DNA of 64,000 nt from CAYWXV01 sp964462535 (GCA_964462535.1 CAYWXV010000002.1:186001-250000), one strand, 5' to 3'; numbered from the stretch's first letter, positions 1 to 9,025 are shown. Notes: generated by a model from the letters alone, not told the origin. A program made the numbers and translations.

Positions 1-1340
1 CGGTCATCGCGATCCGGACGAAAACGCCTTCGATAGAAATCAATTACCGTCGCGGTGGAGAGCGAATTCAGTTCCGCAGCGATTGAGGACATGGCGGCCG
101 CGAAGATGGCGGCGATCAGGATGCCGACAGCCCCAACCGGCAGATGTTCTGTGATAAACGTCGGGAAGATGTAATTGACATCTGTGAACTTCCCTCCGTT
201 GTGACTTCGCACAACGAGATCGGACGCCCCCTTCCGAATCGCGTCGAACTCGCGCTGCGCAATCAGGTACGTCTCGGCCGCCCGTCTCTTCTCTCCCTCG
301 CTGGCATGAGCAAGGCTCTCTGCCGCGCTCTTCCGCTTTTGAAACGTCTGGTCATATTTCCTTGTCAGGGAATCGTACGATGCAGCCGTCACGCCGGTCG
401 CTACGTGGGCCGCGTCATCTTTCTTGAAGAGAAGGGGTGGTTGAACGAACTGATAGAAGACAAAGACGAGGACGCCGATGAGAAGAATCCCGAATTGCAT
501 CGGAATCTTTACGAACGCACTCATCAGTAACGAAGTCCTCCCCTCGTCAACAGATCGCGCCGTGAGGTAACGTTGCACCTGGCTCTGATCGCACCCGAAG
601 TACGCGAGCATCAGGAACAGCCCCCCGATCAATCCGGACCAGAGCGTGTAGGTCTCGTTGATATCAAACTTCGTATCGACAGTTGTCAAGCGTCCGGCGG
701 CCCCCGCAATCGTCAGCGCGTCGCCAATGCCAACGTCAGCCGGGAGGGCGGAGAGAATAACAATGAGGGCCACGGCCAGACCGAGAAAGATGACAAACAT
801 CTGCTTCACGTCGGTCCACGTCACGGCCTGCACCCCACCGAACATGGTGTAGACTGTCGTTGTCAAACCTATCGCCAGTATCGTCCAGACTTCGCTCCAA
901 CCAAGCACGATCGAGAGTACAACGGATGGCGCCGCAATTATGACGCCCACCGCAAGACCTCTTGACGCCAGAAAGAGGAGGCTCGTCAGTGTACGTGTCC
1001 TGGCGTCGAACCGCTTCTCGAGGTATTCGTAGGCGGTGAATACTTTCGCCTTGTAGAAGAATGGCACGACGGTGACCGACAGGATGATCATTGCCAGGGG
1101 CAATCCCAGGTAGAACTGCACGAAGCGCATTCCGTCCGAGTACCCCTGTCCTGTGGTGCCAACCATTGTGATGGCGCTCAACTGTGTTGCCATCACCGAG
1201 AGACCTACGGCCCACCACGGCAGACTCCGATCGGCGAGAAAGTACCCCTCCACCCCCTTGCTTCGCTTCGTCAACCGGATTCCGTCGAACGTCACGTACG
1301 CGAGGTAAACCCCAATCACCGCCCAGTCAATCCAATGCAT
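1..1340 (-). CDS. Sodium:solute symporter (SSS family), 3' end cut by window edge
   Basis: This is an inner-membrane sodium-coupled solute transporter; the substrate cannot be read from sequence. The frame opens at the ATG at 1340 (MHWIDWAVIGVYLAY) and stays open to base 1, about 446 codons, so the C-terminus is missing. The N-terminal half shows the SSS signature: a first helix, the GYFLADRSLPWW segment, then SVMATQLSAITMVG and alternating hydrophobic helices. Near the truncated end the helix AAIFAAAMSSIAAELNSLST is typical of the family. Between two late helices lies a charged loop of about 65 residues (roughly bases 170-420), a feature I associate with Bacteroidota members. The start lies 3 nt after the stop of a 31-codon membrane ORF, so the two are probably translationally coupled. 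Confidence 0.9.
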   Translation of the reverse strand, partial: MHWIDWAVIGVYLAYVTFDGIRLTKRSKGVEGYFLADRSLPWWAVGLSVMATQLSAITMVGTTGQGYSDGMRFVQFYLGLPLAMIILSVTVVPFFYKAKVFTAYEYLEKRFDARTRTLTSLLFLASRGLAVGVIIAAPSVVLSIVLGWSEVWTILAIGLTTTVYTMFGGVQAVTWTDVKQMFVIFLGLAVALIVILSALPADVGIGDALTIAGAAGRLTTVDTKFDINETYTLWSGLIGGLFLMLAYFGCDQSQVQRYLTARSVDEGRTSLLMSAFVKIPMQFGILLIGVLVFVFYQFVQPPLLFKKDDAAHVATGVTAASYDSLTRKYDQTFQKRKSAAESLAHASEGEKRRAAETYLIAQREFDAIRKGASDLVVRSHNGGKFTDVNYIFPTFITEHLPVGAVGILIAAIFAAAMSSIAAELNSLSTATVIDFYRRRFRPDRDD

Positions 1341-1343
1341 CGA

Positions 1344-1439
1344 TCAAGGAGTAAAGGTGGCGCTGAACATGGCCATCGCTGCTACAACGATGACTTCGAC
1401 GACGATCACGAGAATGAATCTTCGGGTCCAGGGGGACAT
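1344..1439 (-). CDS. 31-residue single-helix protein, putative symporter small accessory subunit
   Basis: A short reading frame begins at the ATG at 1439 and ends with TGA at 1344-1346, three bases before the symporter ATG. It encodes MSPWTRRFILVIVVEVIVVA followed by AMAMFSATFTP: a short positively charged N-terminus (two arginines) and one hydrophobic helix of about 20 residues. An in-frame stop lies seven codons upstream, so it cannot be longer. Small membrane partners are known for some sodium symporters (for example MetS with MetP), and the position and coupling suggest the same role here; that is inference. No strong Shine-Dalgarno sequence is visible. It could be a chance ORF, but the clean topology and spacing argue against this. 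Confidence 0.6.
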   Translation of the reverse strand: MSPWTRRFILVIVVEVIVVAAMAMFSATFTP

Positions 1440-1611
1440 GAGGGCTTTGTGTGTTTGTTATCCGCCATCTCCTGCCGGTTAAGACAGGTGTTGAAACTGG
1501 GTAGGAGACCCGCCCCTCTCCCCCACATCTCTACAGCCGATTGTTGCCGGCCGAAACTAACCCGTAGCGTCCAGGAGCCCGCGTCTCCCATGACAAGGGC
1601 CAATATCCTCG

Positions 1612-1626
1612 TGCACTACAAGTGCA
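1612..1626. promoter_or_regulatory. Short inverted repeat upstream of the symporter operon
   Basis: TGCACT-ACA-AGTGCA is a perfect 6-bp inverted repeat with a 3-bp spacer, placed about 175 bp upstream of the small membrane ORF, in the 238-bp non-coding stretch 1440-1677. It could be an operator; no regulator gene is nearby. The rest of that stretch contains nothing I recognise. Confidence 0.25.
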
Positions 1627-1677
1627 GCGTTCTCGACCCCGGGGAACAGCCCACCAGCCGGATCTCACATCACTCTT

Positions 1678-2874
1678 CTACTGATCTTCGGCCGCGAAGC
1701 GACACAACAGGACAGGAATGACGGGCAGAAGATACTTCTCCCAGACATGGAACGACAGCGGCATGACAAGCAGAAAGGAGAGGGCGGCCAGATCGAGGAA
1801 GAGTCGGGGATCGGGAGTACGTCGTCGACGCCACGCATCGCGCGCCATCCAGATAAACACCGGCAGGCCGAGCACCCACAATCCGAACAGGACTCCGTGC
1901 GCACTGGACAGATCACCCGTGACAGATACGACGAAACGGTGAACGTATCCTATGGTGTCGTAGTTCGACAGGCGTAGTGTGATTGCAGACGCCTCTATCG
2001 GCGCCAGGGCGTACAACGGAATGAAGAGGAGTGACCACAGCCACAGTCTTCGTTCCGCAAGAACGACCCTCCACCGCAGAGCAATCAGGGGGAACAGGTA
2101 GACCGAGATCATGGCCACGTACGCCACGAGATATGACGGATGCCACGCTGTACTCTCGCCGCGGAGCCAATGTTCAACCCCCCTCGGAGGGGCGGTTCCA
2201 CCCCAGCCCACGACAAGGGCACCCAGGGGGAGACAGGAGATCAGCAGAGCTACAATCAACGCGCGATCGGTTGCGTCCCTCCTCGAAATCATTCGCGCAA
2301 CCAGGTAAAGTCCAGCGGCGGCAACGATGAAGAGCATGTATTGCCGCGACAGAAGTGCCATGGTCGATCCCGCCAGCAGCATCCACACGCGTCGAGAAAG
2401 GGTTGCGTGAACGGTGACGATCAGGCCGATCAGAGCCATCACATCGGTGTAGACCACGACGTTCAGGCCGATCATGTAAGGATTCAGAACTACCAGCAGC
2501 CCAAGCAGAAACGCTCGTCTCGGGGATTGTGTGAACCGGTCGAGCAGCTCGAACAGGAGGATCTGGAAGATGAAGGCCAGAAGAATCGAGAGAAGTCTGA
2601 GGTGCGCGATCTCCGTCCCTACCAATCTCCCCCACGCGCCATACACGATGAACGTAAGAGGGGCCGTTACTTCTTTGTACGAGAGAAGCGTGTGCAGCGA
2701 TGGGTTGAGAGCGAATTCCTGAATCGTCTTCTGGTAGTGTATCTCGTCGGCGTACGGGGGGGACGTCAGCCCGACGTACGACAGGGCTCCCGCCTGCACG
2801 ATGAGGAGGAGACACACCCAGAGGATCCGAAATCGCACTCGCTCACTTTCTAATGATTGCACGTTCGCTCCCAT
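1678..2874 (-). CDS. GT-C fold polytopic membrane glycosyltransferase-like protein
   Basis: 398 residues, starting at ATG 2874. A charged N-terminal stretch of about 16 residues precedes the first helix (about 17-36), followed at once by the loop motif PPYADEIHYQKT with Asp43-Glu44. An acidic pair in the first extracytoplasmic loop is the hallmark of GT-C enzymes, which use polyprenyl-phosphate sugars; the following segment, with a TAPLTF motif and many helices, recalls ALG10-like and DUF2029-like proteins. About ten further hydrophobic segments follow. The sugar donor and acceptor cannot be inferred. The gene is divergent from a sphingomyelin-synthase-like gene, so both may act on lipids or glycolipids. 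The region 2875-2922 holds both start regions. Confidence 0.7.
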   Translation of the reverse strand: MGANVQSLESERVRFRILWVCLLLIVQAGALSYVGLTSPPYADEIHYQKTIQEFALNPSLHTLLSYKEVTAPLTFIVYGAWGRLVGTEIAHLRLLSILLAFIFQILLFELLDRFTQSPRRAFLLGLLVVLNPYMIGLNVVVYTDVMALIGLIVTVHATLSRRVWMLLAGSTMALLSRQYMLFIVAAAGLYLVARMISRRDATDRALIVALLISCLPLGALVVGWGGTAPPRGVEHWLRGESTAWHPSYLVAYVAMISVYLFPLIALRWRVVLAERRLWLWSLLFIPLYALAPIEASAITLRLSNYDTIGYVHRFVVSVTGDLSSAHGVLFGLWVLGLPVFIWMARDAWRRRRTPDPRLFLDLAALSFLLVMPLSFHVWEKYLLPVIPVLLCRFAAEDQ

Positions 2875-2922
2875 CGGCTGAAACTACGACTCCGTTCAGA
2901 GAGACGACCACGACCTCGAGTG

Positions 2923-3606
2923 ATGAGACTTCACTTTTCTGGTCGTGTCTTACTTTGCGACGTGCTCTACGTTCGTACGTCCGATTCGTCTGGTACGCCC
3001 GGTGGGCGTCAGCGCTCCCCGTGGCGTGATCCACGCATGAGGTGGCTTGCCCTCGGCACGGTGGTCTCGTTCATTCTGGTCATGATCGCGTTCTCGCGCT
3101 TCCTGTTGTGGGTTGAGTCCCGACCGGGGGCCGTGTTGGACGATCCCATCCTCCGGCTCTTCACGCCGATCGACGTGAGCTGGCTCACGTTCGGGATCAT
3201 CTACGTCGGGCTCATTGCCTGGATCGGCATCCACATCCCCACGCCCCGTGTGTTGCTGATCGGGCTTCAGAGCTACATGGTTATGGTCCTCATTCGAATG
3301 TTGGTCATGTGGCTGACCCCGCTCGATCCACCAGTCCACTCGCTCCCCCTGATCGACCACATGGTAGAGTCGATCGGGCCGGGGCAACGACTCACGAAAG
3401 ACCTATTCTTCTCTGGCCACACGTCCACGCTCGTGCTTCTGGGACTAGCCGCGCGGACCCGTCCCCTGCGCATCATTTTCCTTGGGGCAGCGACGGGCGT
3501 GGCAGCCTGCGTTCTCCTGCAGCATGCGCATTACAGCGTAGATGTCGTCATCGCACCGTTCATCGCGTTCGCCGCCTGGCGCCTGGTGTCGTGGTTGTGG
3601 AAATAG
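2923..3606 (+). CDS. PAP2-related membrane protein, sphingomyelin-synthase-like
   Basis: A polytopic membrane protein with the PAP2_C / sphingomyelin synthase catalytic pattern: SGHTS at about residues 164-168 and HYSVDVV at about 203-209, giving the His-His-Asp triad that transfers or hydrolyses a phosphate head group. Four or more hydrophobic segments are visible. The start is uncertain: ATG 2923 gives 227 residues; ATG 3037 gives 189 but would remove SPWRDPR, which resembles the pre-helix segment of relatives, so I prefer the longer form. Family members transfer phosphocholine or phosphoethanolamine or act as lipid phosphatases; the specific reaction here is unknown. It is divergent from the GT-C gene and convergent with the next. 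Confidence 0.72.
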   Translation: MRLHFSGRVLLCDVLYVRTSDSSGTPGGRQRSPWRDPRMRWLALGTVVSFILVMIAFSRFLLWVESRPGAVLDDPILRLFTPIDVSWLTFGIIYVGLIAWIGIHIPTPRVLLIGLQSYMVMVLIRMLVMWLTPLDPPVHSLPLIDHMVESIGPGQRLTKDLFFSGHTSTLVLLGLAARTRPLRIIFLGAATGVAACVLLQHAHYSVDVVIAPFIAFAAWRLVSWLWK

Positions 3607-3682
3607 GGACGCGTAATGAACGCTCAAATCGATAGCTAGCGACGTGTCAACCAGTTGCAACATGGTTCGACTCCCCACAAGC

Positions 3683-3733
3683 ACGAAGCGCAAGGAATCA
3701 GGGCATGAAATATCCCTGTTCCTTGCGCTTCGT
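3683..3733. repeat. Long perfect-arm inverted repeat between convergent genes
   Basis: Left arm 3683-3703 and right arm 3714-3733 pair over 20 bp (ACGAAGCGCAAGGAA then CAGGG) with one bulged T and a 10-nt loop. It sits in the 297-bp gap between two convergent genes, so a bidirectional terminator is the simplest reading, although no T-tract follows on either strand. Nothing else is recognisable in 3607-3903. Confidence 0.7.
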
Positions 3734-3903
3734 TGCTGGTGACTTCGAACGCGGAATCCGCGTGGGAGTGCTCTGTTGCGGCTCCGCGCGGTTGGCGCAA
3801 CATGCACCCGCTCTCGCGGGTCCCGTTCGTCAAGGCCGACGGCAGCCAGTAGCTCCGCCAGGTTCAAACTCCGCGTCCATGAACGGACCTACGGGGGCCG
3901 CGG

Positions 3904-5817
3904 CTATCGCCCCACCACCAGTGGCCTGACCTCCGAAACATCTCCGTTGACCAGCACTCGGACGAAATATCGTCCCGCTGCAAGCTCTGAGACATCGACA
4001 TTCACGTCGTGCGCTCCGCCTGGGAGTGTGCCTGCGCTCTGATCTACGACATCTCGCCCGTCGATGGTCGAAACGAGGACACGCACATCAAACTCTCCGT
4101 TGAGGGCGACAGGAACACGGACGATGCTGGAAGCTGGGTTGGGTGTCAGTTGCCCAACAGCTGGGTCGCTATCTGCTCCGCCAGGTACGCCCTTCTCGAG
4201 ATGGATCGGATCGATCTGATAGACCGCCGACGTACCGCTGACCTCATTCGTCACGACAAGGAGGAACTGATGGTTCGGGCTGGCGGACTTGTCAACAAAT
4301 ACGATCCCCTCCGGACCGAGATCTCCGGCCGTCCCCGCGGCTGCGTTGCCACCGAAGTTCCTTGTGTTGATGTATTGAACGAACGATGGCGTCATCGGAT
4401 TGGTGACATCATAGACCATGATTCCGCCGATTCGCTCCAGCCCAATGAATGCATAGATGCGCCCATTGATCTTTCCGAGAGCAACTCCTTCCGGCTCCGG
4501 TCCCTTGTTGTCCGAGCGCGTATCGAATGAGCCGTTGGCGTCGTTTGTGGAGTTGAAGTCGGCAGGGGTGGCAAGCGCGGTAATCTGCTCGAAGTCGTCA
4601 CCGCTGTCGAAGACCAGCATGCCATAGTCGGTCCAGATCGAAAACGATCGTGCTCCAAACGCGTAGATCGAGTCGAAGTCACTGTCGCCATCAGAGTTTC
4701 CGGTTGCACGGGTGACAGTGAGGCGGCCAAGGTTTGCGTTGTTCTTGAGGAAGGCGGCCGTCGCTGCCGGGAACGCCGTCGGATCGAGCGCGTATGAGCC
4801 GCTTCCCACCCGCACTTCCTCCGAGAAGCCAGCGTAGTCTCTGGAGTCTCCTTCGTTGGCCGTAACGAGGTACGTGTGACCGTTGTACTCGTAGCAAGCA
4901 ATGCCGTCGGGCATGTACATGCCGAAGACCGGCCACGTGCCGATGTGAATTGCTGGTCCACCGCTCCCGTTGTCACGATCGCTCGGGTCCAGTCCGTTGC
5001 CCGCCAGGTTGTGGTTCTTCGTACCAAGAGCCATCAGACGGGTCACAGTTGCGGTCTTGATATCGACCACCGCTATCGCGTTGTTCTCCTGGAGCGTGAC
5101 GTACGCGGTGCGGCTGTCGTGGTCAACGGCGATGTACTCCGGCTCGAGGTCCTGCGGGACAGTCGCCGCCGGTCCGAAGATCCTGATCCGCGGATCAATG
5201 TTCCCCGGGTTGAATGCCTGGAAATTGGCCGTGCGGACATCCGATTGAGTGATGGTCTTTCCACCCACGTAGATCACACTTACGCTCCCCTCGGGATCGA
5301 CTGTGTAGAGGTCGTTAGGCTCGGCTTCGTTCGCGACAAGCAGGTATTTACCGTTTGGCGTGAACACGACCATGTCGGGAAGCGCCCCCACCGTCACCTG
5401 CGACAGAAAGGCACCGCTCGTGTTCAGAAAGACCACCGACCCTGCGTCGGTCTTGACGTTTGCCTGCACGGCAACGGCAACAAGTCCACCGCTTACGTCG
5501 ACGCTCTGGATTCCACCACCGTACGCGGAGAGGTCGATCGAGGCAAAGAGTGTCGGGTTGGCAGGATTCGAAACGTTGAGGATGTCGAGTGTGGTAGCGT
5601 TCGCGTTCGTGACGAACAGACGCTGGCTGAACTTGTCGAATGTTGAGATTTCAGCCGCGCCAGTTGCGAAGGGGCCGTGTGCGTAGCCGCCGATCTTCGA
5701 GAGCTGGATCGTCCATTGCGCGCGGGCAGGCGTCGCAACAAGCGCGGCAATCGATGCCGAGACCACGACGGTGGCGGCCGTCATGCGGGCCAGATGCTGG
5801 AGTCTGTTGAGGATCAT
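3904..5817 (-). CDS. Secreted choice-of-anchor I family protein with T9SS sorting domain
   Basis: 637 residues. The N-terminus carries a long signal peptide (cleavage expected after ATPARA, about residue 33). The body has the choice-of-anchor I pattern: IGGYAHGPFATGAAEI, LFVTNANATTLDILNV, FTPNGKYLLVANEAEPND, YLVTANEGDSRD and LGPEGIVF, a beta-propeller-like fold found in large secreted proteins and sometimes fused to phosphatases. The last 80 or so residues (from QLTPNPASS) match a T9SS type A sorting domain ending GRYFVRVLVNGD. It should therefore be exported across the outer membrane. The function is unknown; no catalytic motif is evident. A hairpin-rich 130-bp leader separates it from korB. 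Confidence 0.85.
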   Translation of the reverse strand: MILNRLQHLARMTAATVVVSASIAALVATPARAQWTIQLSKIGGYAHGPFATGAAEISTFDKFSQRLFVTNANATTLDILNVSNPANPTLFASIDLSAYGGGIQSVDVSGGLVAVAVQANVKTDAGSVVFLNTSGAFLSQVTVGALPDMVVFTPNGKYLLVANEAEPNDLYTVDPEGSVSVIYVGGKTITQSDVRTANFQAFNPGNIDPRIRIFGPAATVPQDLEPEYIAVDHDSRTAYVTLQENNAIAVVDIKTATVTRLMALGTKNHNLAGNGLDPSDRDNGSGGPAIHIGTWPVFGMYMPDGIACYEYNGHTYLVTANEGDSRDYAGFSEEVRVGSGSYALDPTAFPAATAAFLKNNANLGRLTVTRATGNSDGDSDFDSIYAFGARSFSIWTDYGMLVFDSGDDFEQITALATPADFNSTNDANGSFDTRSDNKGPEPEGVALGKINGRIYAFIGLERIGGIMVYDVTNPMTPSFVQYINTRNFGGNAAAGTAGDLGPEGIVFVDKSASPNHQFLLVVTNEVSGTSAVYQIDPIHLEKGVPGGADSDPAVGQLTPNPASSIVRVPVALNGEFDVRVLVSTIDGRDVVDQSAGTLPGGAHDVNVDVSELAAGRYFVRVLVNGDVSEVRPLVVGR

Positions 5818-5850
5818 AGTGAGGAAGTGTGGATGGATGGAGATACGTCG

Positions 5851-5895
5851 AGCGCCCTGCGATGACCAATACTCAATGGTCGCTCACAGGGCGCT
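5851..5895. repeat. Two-tier hairpin between korB and the anchor I gene
   Basis: Outer arms AGCGCCCTG (5851-5859) and CAGGGCGCT (5887-5895) enclose an inner pair GACCA/TGGTC. It lies downstream of korB and just before the ATG at 5817 of the next gene on the minus strand. No U-tract follows, so it may be an mRNA 3' stabiliser or a leader structure rather than a classical terminator. A smaller CGGGG/CCCCG hairpin follows at about 5925-5940. Confidence 0.6.
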
Positions 5896-5949
5896 TGAAT
5901 CTATCCACGTAACCTCATCGGGCGGGGTTAAATCCCCGTTACACTCGGG

Positions 5950-6990
5950 CTAAACCTCCCATGTTTCCCCTTCATTAAGGATGGAGAGCAAATCCCCCTC
6001 GCCCAGCTTCTCCTTGGCGCGGTTGACCTGCTCATGCACCTTGTCCTCGTAGGTCGGGCGATCGATAGCCAGAAGTACGCCGATCGGCGTCGGTGCCCAG
6101 TCGTAGTCGGTCATACGGGCCACGATGTACGCGAGCTCGTCGTTCGTCTCGTCGTAGACCTGCAGGTCATCGATCGAGTACGAGCCATCGGTCAGCGATA
6201 CGACCTGGGGCATGAAGCCATCCAGCTTGATGCCTTTGTCGTGATTCTTTCCGAACACCATCGGCTTCCCATGCTCAACTGCCACCACGTTGTCGTCCTT
6301 GATCTTCTTGTCGGTCAGCGGCTCGAATGCTCCGTCGTTGAAGATGTTGCAGTTCTGATAGATCTGCACGAACGAGGATCCCTTGTGATGGTAGGCGCGG
6401 CGATAGATCTCCTGCTGGTGCTTTGGTTCACGATCGATCGTCCGGGCGACGAACGTCGATTCGCAGCCGATTGCAAACAGAACAGGATTGATCGGGTGGT
6501 CAATCGAACCGAACGGCGTCGACTTGGTTCGCTTCCCCTCCTCCGACGTGGGCGAATACTGCCCCTTGGTAAGTCCGTAGATCCGGTTGTCGAAGAGGAG
6601 GATATTGCAGTCGATGTTCCGGCGAAGGATGTGAATCATGTGATTCCCACCGATCGAGAGGCCGTCTCCATCACCGGTCGCCACCCAGACGGTGAGGTCT
6701 GGTCGCACCGTTTTCAGGCCGGTCGCAATCGCCGCCGCACGACCATGGATGCTATGAAATCCATAGCAGTTCATGTAGTAGGGGAAGCGGCTCGAGCATC
6801 CGATGCCCGACACGAACACGTGTTTTGCACGCTCAGTCTCAAACTCCGGCAAGACGCGCTGCACCATCGCGAGAATCGCGTAGTCACCGCATCCTGGACA
6901 CCATCGCACGTCCGAACTGGATATGAAATCCTTGGCCGTCAGAGCAGGTGCTCCCGGCACTCCGTTGGTATCTGCCTGCGTTGTGCTCAT
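5950..6990 (-). CDS. korB: 2-oxoacid:ferredoxin oxidoreductase beta subunit
   Basis: 346 residues. The beta subunit binds thiamine diphosphate and a [4Fe-4S] cluster and, with KorA, oxidatively decarboxylates 2-oxoglutarate (or a related 2-oxoacid) with ferredoxin in the cytoplasm; the reverse reaction serves reductive carbon fixation in some Chlorobi. Visible are the cluster motif CPGCGD (31-36) with Cys65 in GIGCSS and a later QNCN cysteine, the ThDP/Mg motif GDGDGLSIGGNH (107-118), and NRIYGLTKGQYSPTS. Length is typical. It begins 17 nt after the korA stop, forming a two-gene operon. 2-oxoglutarate rather than pyruvate is favoured by the two-subunit layout; this is family-level inference. 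Confidence 0.93.
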   Translation of the reverse strand: MSTTQADTNGVPGAPALTAKDFISSSDVRWCPGCGDYAILAMVQRVLPEFETERAKHVFVSGIGCSSRFPYYMNCYGFHSIHGRAAAIATGLKTVRPDLTVWVATGDGDGLSIGGNHMIHILRRNIDCNILLFDNRIYGLTKGQYSPTSEEGKRTKSTPFGSIDHPINPVLFAIGCESTFVARTIDREPKHQQEIYRRAYHHKGSSFVQIYQNCNIFNDGAFEPLTDKKIKDDNVVAVEHGKPMVFGKNHDKGIKLDGFMPQVVSLTDGSYSIDDLQVYDETNDELAYIVARMTDYDWAPTPIGVLLAIDRPTYEDKVHEQVNRAKEKLGEGDLLSILNEGETWEV

Positions 6991-7007
6991 TGTATGATGT
7001 CCCTTTC

Positions 7008-9025
7008 CTAATTGCTGGAGGTTGCCGTCAGTTCCTTGAGGTCCGCGAGCTCTGCGTCAATGCGGACCTCGAGTTCTGCTGCGGAGAAAGGAAGCCCCTG
7101 GATCTTGTCCCAGCGGCGTGCATCGATCAGGTAGGTGCTCCTGATCAAGACGACCAGCTGTCCGTCGTTGAGCTCTGGTACAGCCACGCGCTTGAACCGC
7201 TTCAGGANNNNNNNNNNNNNNNNNNNNNNNNNNNNNNNNNNNNNNNNNNNNNNNNNNNNNNNNNNNNNNNNNNNNNNNNNNNNNNNNNNNNNNNNNNNNN
7301 NNNNNNNACCAGCTGTCCGTCGTTGAGCTCTGGTACAGCCACGCGCTTGAACCGCTTCAGGACATCGCCTGTATTCTTCGGCATGGGATTGAGATACCGC
7401 AGATGGGCCTGCGAGACGCTGAGCCCCCGGGCGCGCGCCCGATCAACGGCAGCACGGACTGCACCATATGTGCTCCCCCATCCGAGGATCAACAGATCGC
7501 CTCCCTCCTGATCCCCAAAGATCTCGAGGTCGGGGATACTGTTCGCGATGCCAGCAACTTTGTCAGCACGGAGCCGGACCATCGACTCGTGATTCTGAGG
7601 ATCGTAGCTGATCTCGCCTGTGATGTTCTCCTTCTCCAATCCACCGATTCGATGCTCCAGACCTGGTGTCCCTGGAACTGCCCACGGCCGCGAGAGCTTT
7701 TCATCGCGATTGTATGGGTGATAGGTCTCGGGATCAGTAGCGAAGTCTATCGAGATGTCCGGAAGATCTGCTGGATCGGGAATCTGCCAGGGCTCGGCAC
7801 CGTTGGCGAGATAGCCGTCAGAGAGAATGAAGACCGGCGTCATGTACTGCGTCGCGATCCGCGCTGCCTCGATTGCCATCCAGAAACAGTCGCCGGGAGT
7901 CTGCGGAGCAATGATCGGAACCGGACATTCGCCGTTGCGACCGTAAAGGGCCTGCATCAGATCGGCCTGCTCCGTCTTCGTCGGAAGGCCGGTGCTCGGA
8001 CCGCCACGCTGAATATCAACGATGATCACCGGAAGCTCCGTCATCACCGCGAGCCCGATCGCTTCGGACTTCAGGGCGACGCCCGGACCGCTCGTCGTTG
8101 TGAATGCCAGGGAGCCACCAAAAGCCGCGCCAAGCGCGGAGGCCATTGCGGCAATCTCGTCCTCGGCCTGGAACGTGATGAATCCGAACTGCTTGAATCG
8201 CGAAACCTCGTGCAGGATCTCGCTGGCGGGAGTGATAGGATAGCTTCCCAGGAACCCCTGCAGCTTTGCCTGTTTCGCCGCAGCAACCATACCGATCGCC
8301 AGCGCCTGGTTCCCCATGATGTTGCGGTAGCGGCCACTGGGGAGCTTTGCGGGAGGGACCTCGTACCGGACGGTGAACTCCTCCATTGTCTCTCCCAGGT
8401 TGTAGCCGGCCGTCAGCGCACGCCGGTTTGCCTCGGCCAGAGAGCCCTTGTTGCCAAACTTCTCCTCTATCCATTTCAGCGTCGGTTCCATTGGCCGGTT
8501 GTAGAGCCAATAGAGAAGGCCGAGCGTAAAGAAGTTCTTGCAACGTCCGGCCTCCTTGGTCGAAAGACCCAGGCCTTCAACCGAAGCCAGAGTGCCACGC
8601 GAGATAGGGATGGAGATGACCTTGTAGCCTGTGAGCGACCCGTTCTCCAGCGGGTTCTCATCGTACCCGGCAAGCTCGAGATTGCGACGGTCAAATGCGT
8701 CGCTGTTTGCGATGATCATCCCTCCGGTCTTGAGTCGGAAAAGGTTGGTCACCAGAGCCGCGGGATTCATCGCCACCAGCACGTCGGACGCGTCACCGGG
8801 CGTGTGAATGTCAAGCGATGAGAAGTTGAGCTGAAAGGCCGACACACCATACGTCGTACCGGCCGGGGCGCGGATTTCAGCGGGAAAGTCTGGGAGAGTG
8901 GCTAGATCGTTTCCAACAAGTGCGGAGGTCTGCGTAAACTGTCCCCCCGTCAACTGCATACCGTCGCCAGAGTCACCAGCAAAGCGGATGACTACCTGGT
9001 CGACTACCTCGACATGGCGTTCCAT
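7008..9025 (-). CDS. korA: 2-oxoacid:ferredoxin oxidoreductase alpha subunit (gamma-alpha fusion), split by a scaffold gap
   Basis: The N-terminal gamma domain (VVIRFAGDSGDGMQLTGG) is followed by the pyruvate-flavodoxin type alpha domain (GNQALAIG, YPITPASEILHE, TTSGPGVALKSEA). As written, 100 Ns interrupt the gene and shift its frame, but 55 bp flank the gap as an exact direct repeat; removing one copy plus the Ns (155 bp) restores a single frame that ends LNDGQLVVLIRSTYLIDARR and reaches TAG at 7008-7010, before korB. The corrected protein has about 620 residues, normal for KorA. I chose ATG 9025 (MERHVEVVDQVVIRF) over an upstream codon at 9070 because homology begins here. Cytoplasmic partner of KorB. 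Confidence 0.92.
7153..7207. repeat. Left copy of 55-bp duplication at assembly gap
   Basis: Bases 7153-7207 are identical to 7308-7362. Both lie inside korA. They are best explained as overlapping contig ends that were joined with Ns instead of being merged. Confidence 0.95.
7208..7307. other. Assembly gap (100 N), probably of no real length
   Basis: Exactly 100 Ns, the conventional size for a gap of unknown length, flanked by the same 55-bp sequence on both sides. The corrected sequence probably has neither the gap nor the second copy. Confidence 0.97.
7308..7362. repeat. Right copy of 55-bp duplication at assembly gap
   Basis: Exact copy of 7153-7207. The offset is 155 bp, which is 2 modulo 3, and this accounts for the apparent frameshift in korA. 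Confidence 0.95.

Noticed and set aside
7202..7307. Frameshift or pseudogene in korA
   Set aside because: The 55-bp duplication at the N gap accounts for the frame change; the gene is intact after merging.
7403..8821. Plus-strand open frame of 472 codons opposite korA
   Set aside because: korA has clear family motifs on the minus strand; the plus-strand product matches nothing.
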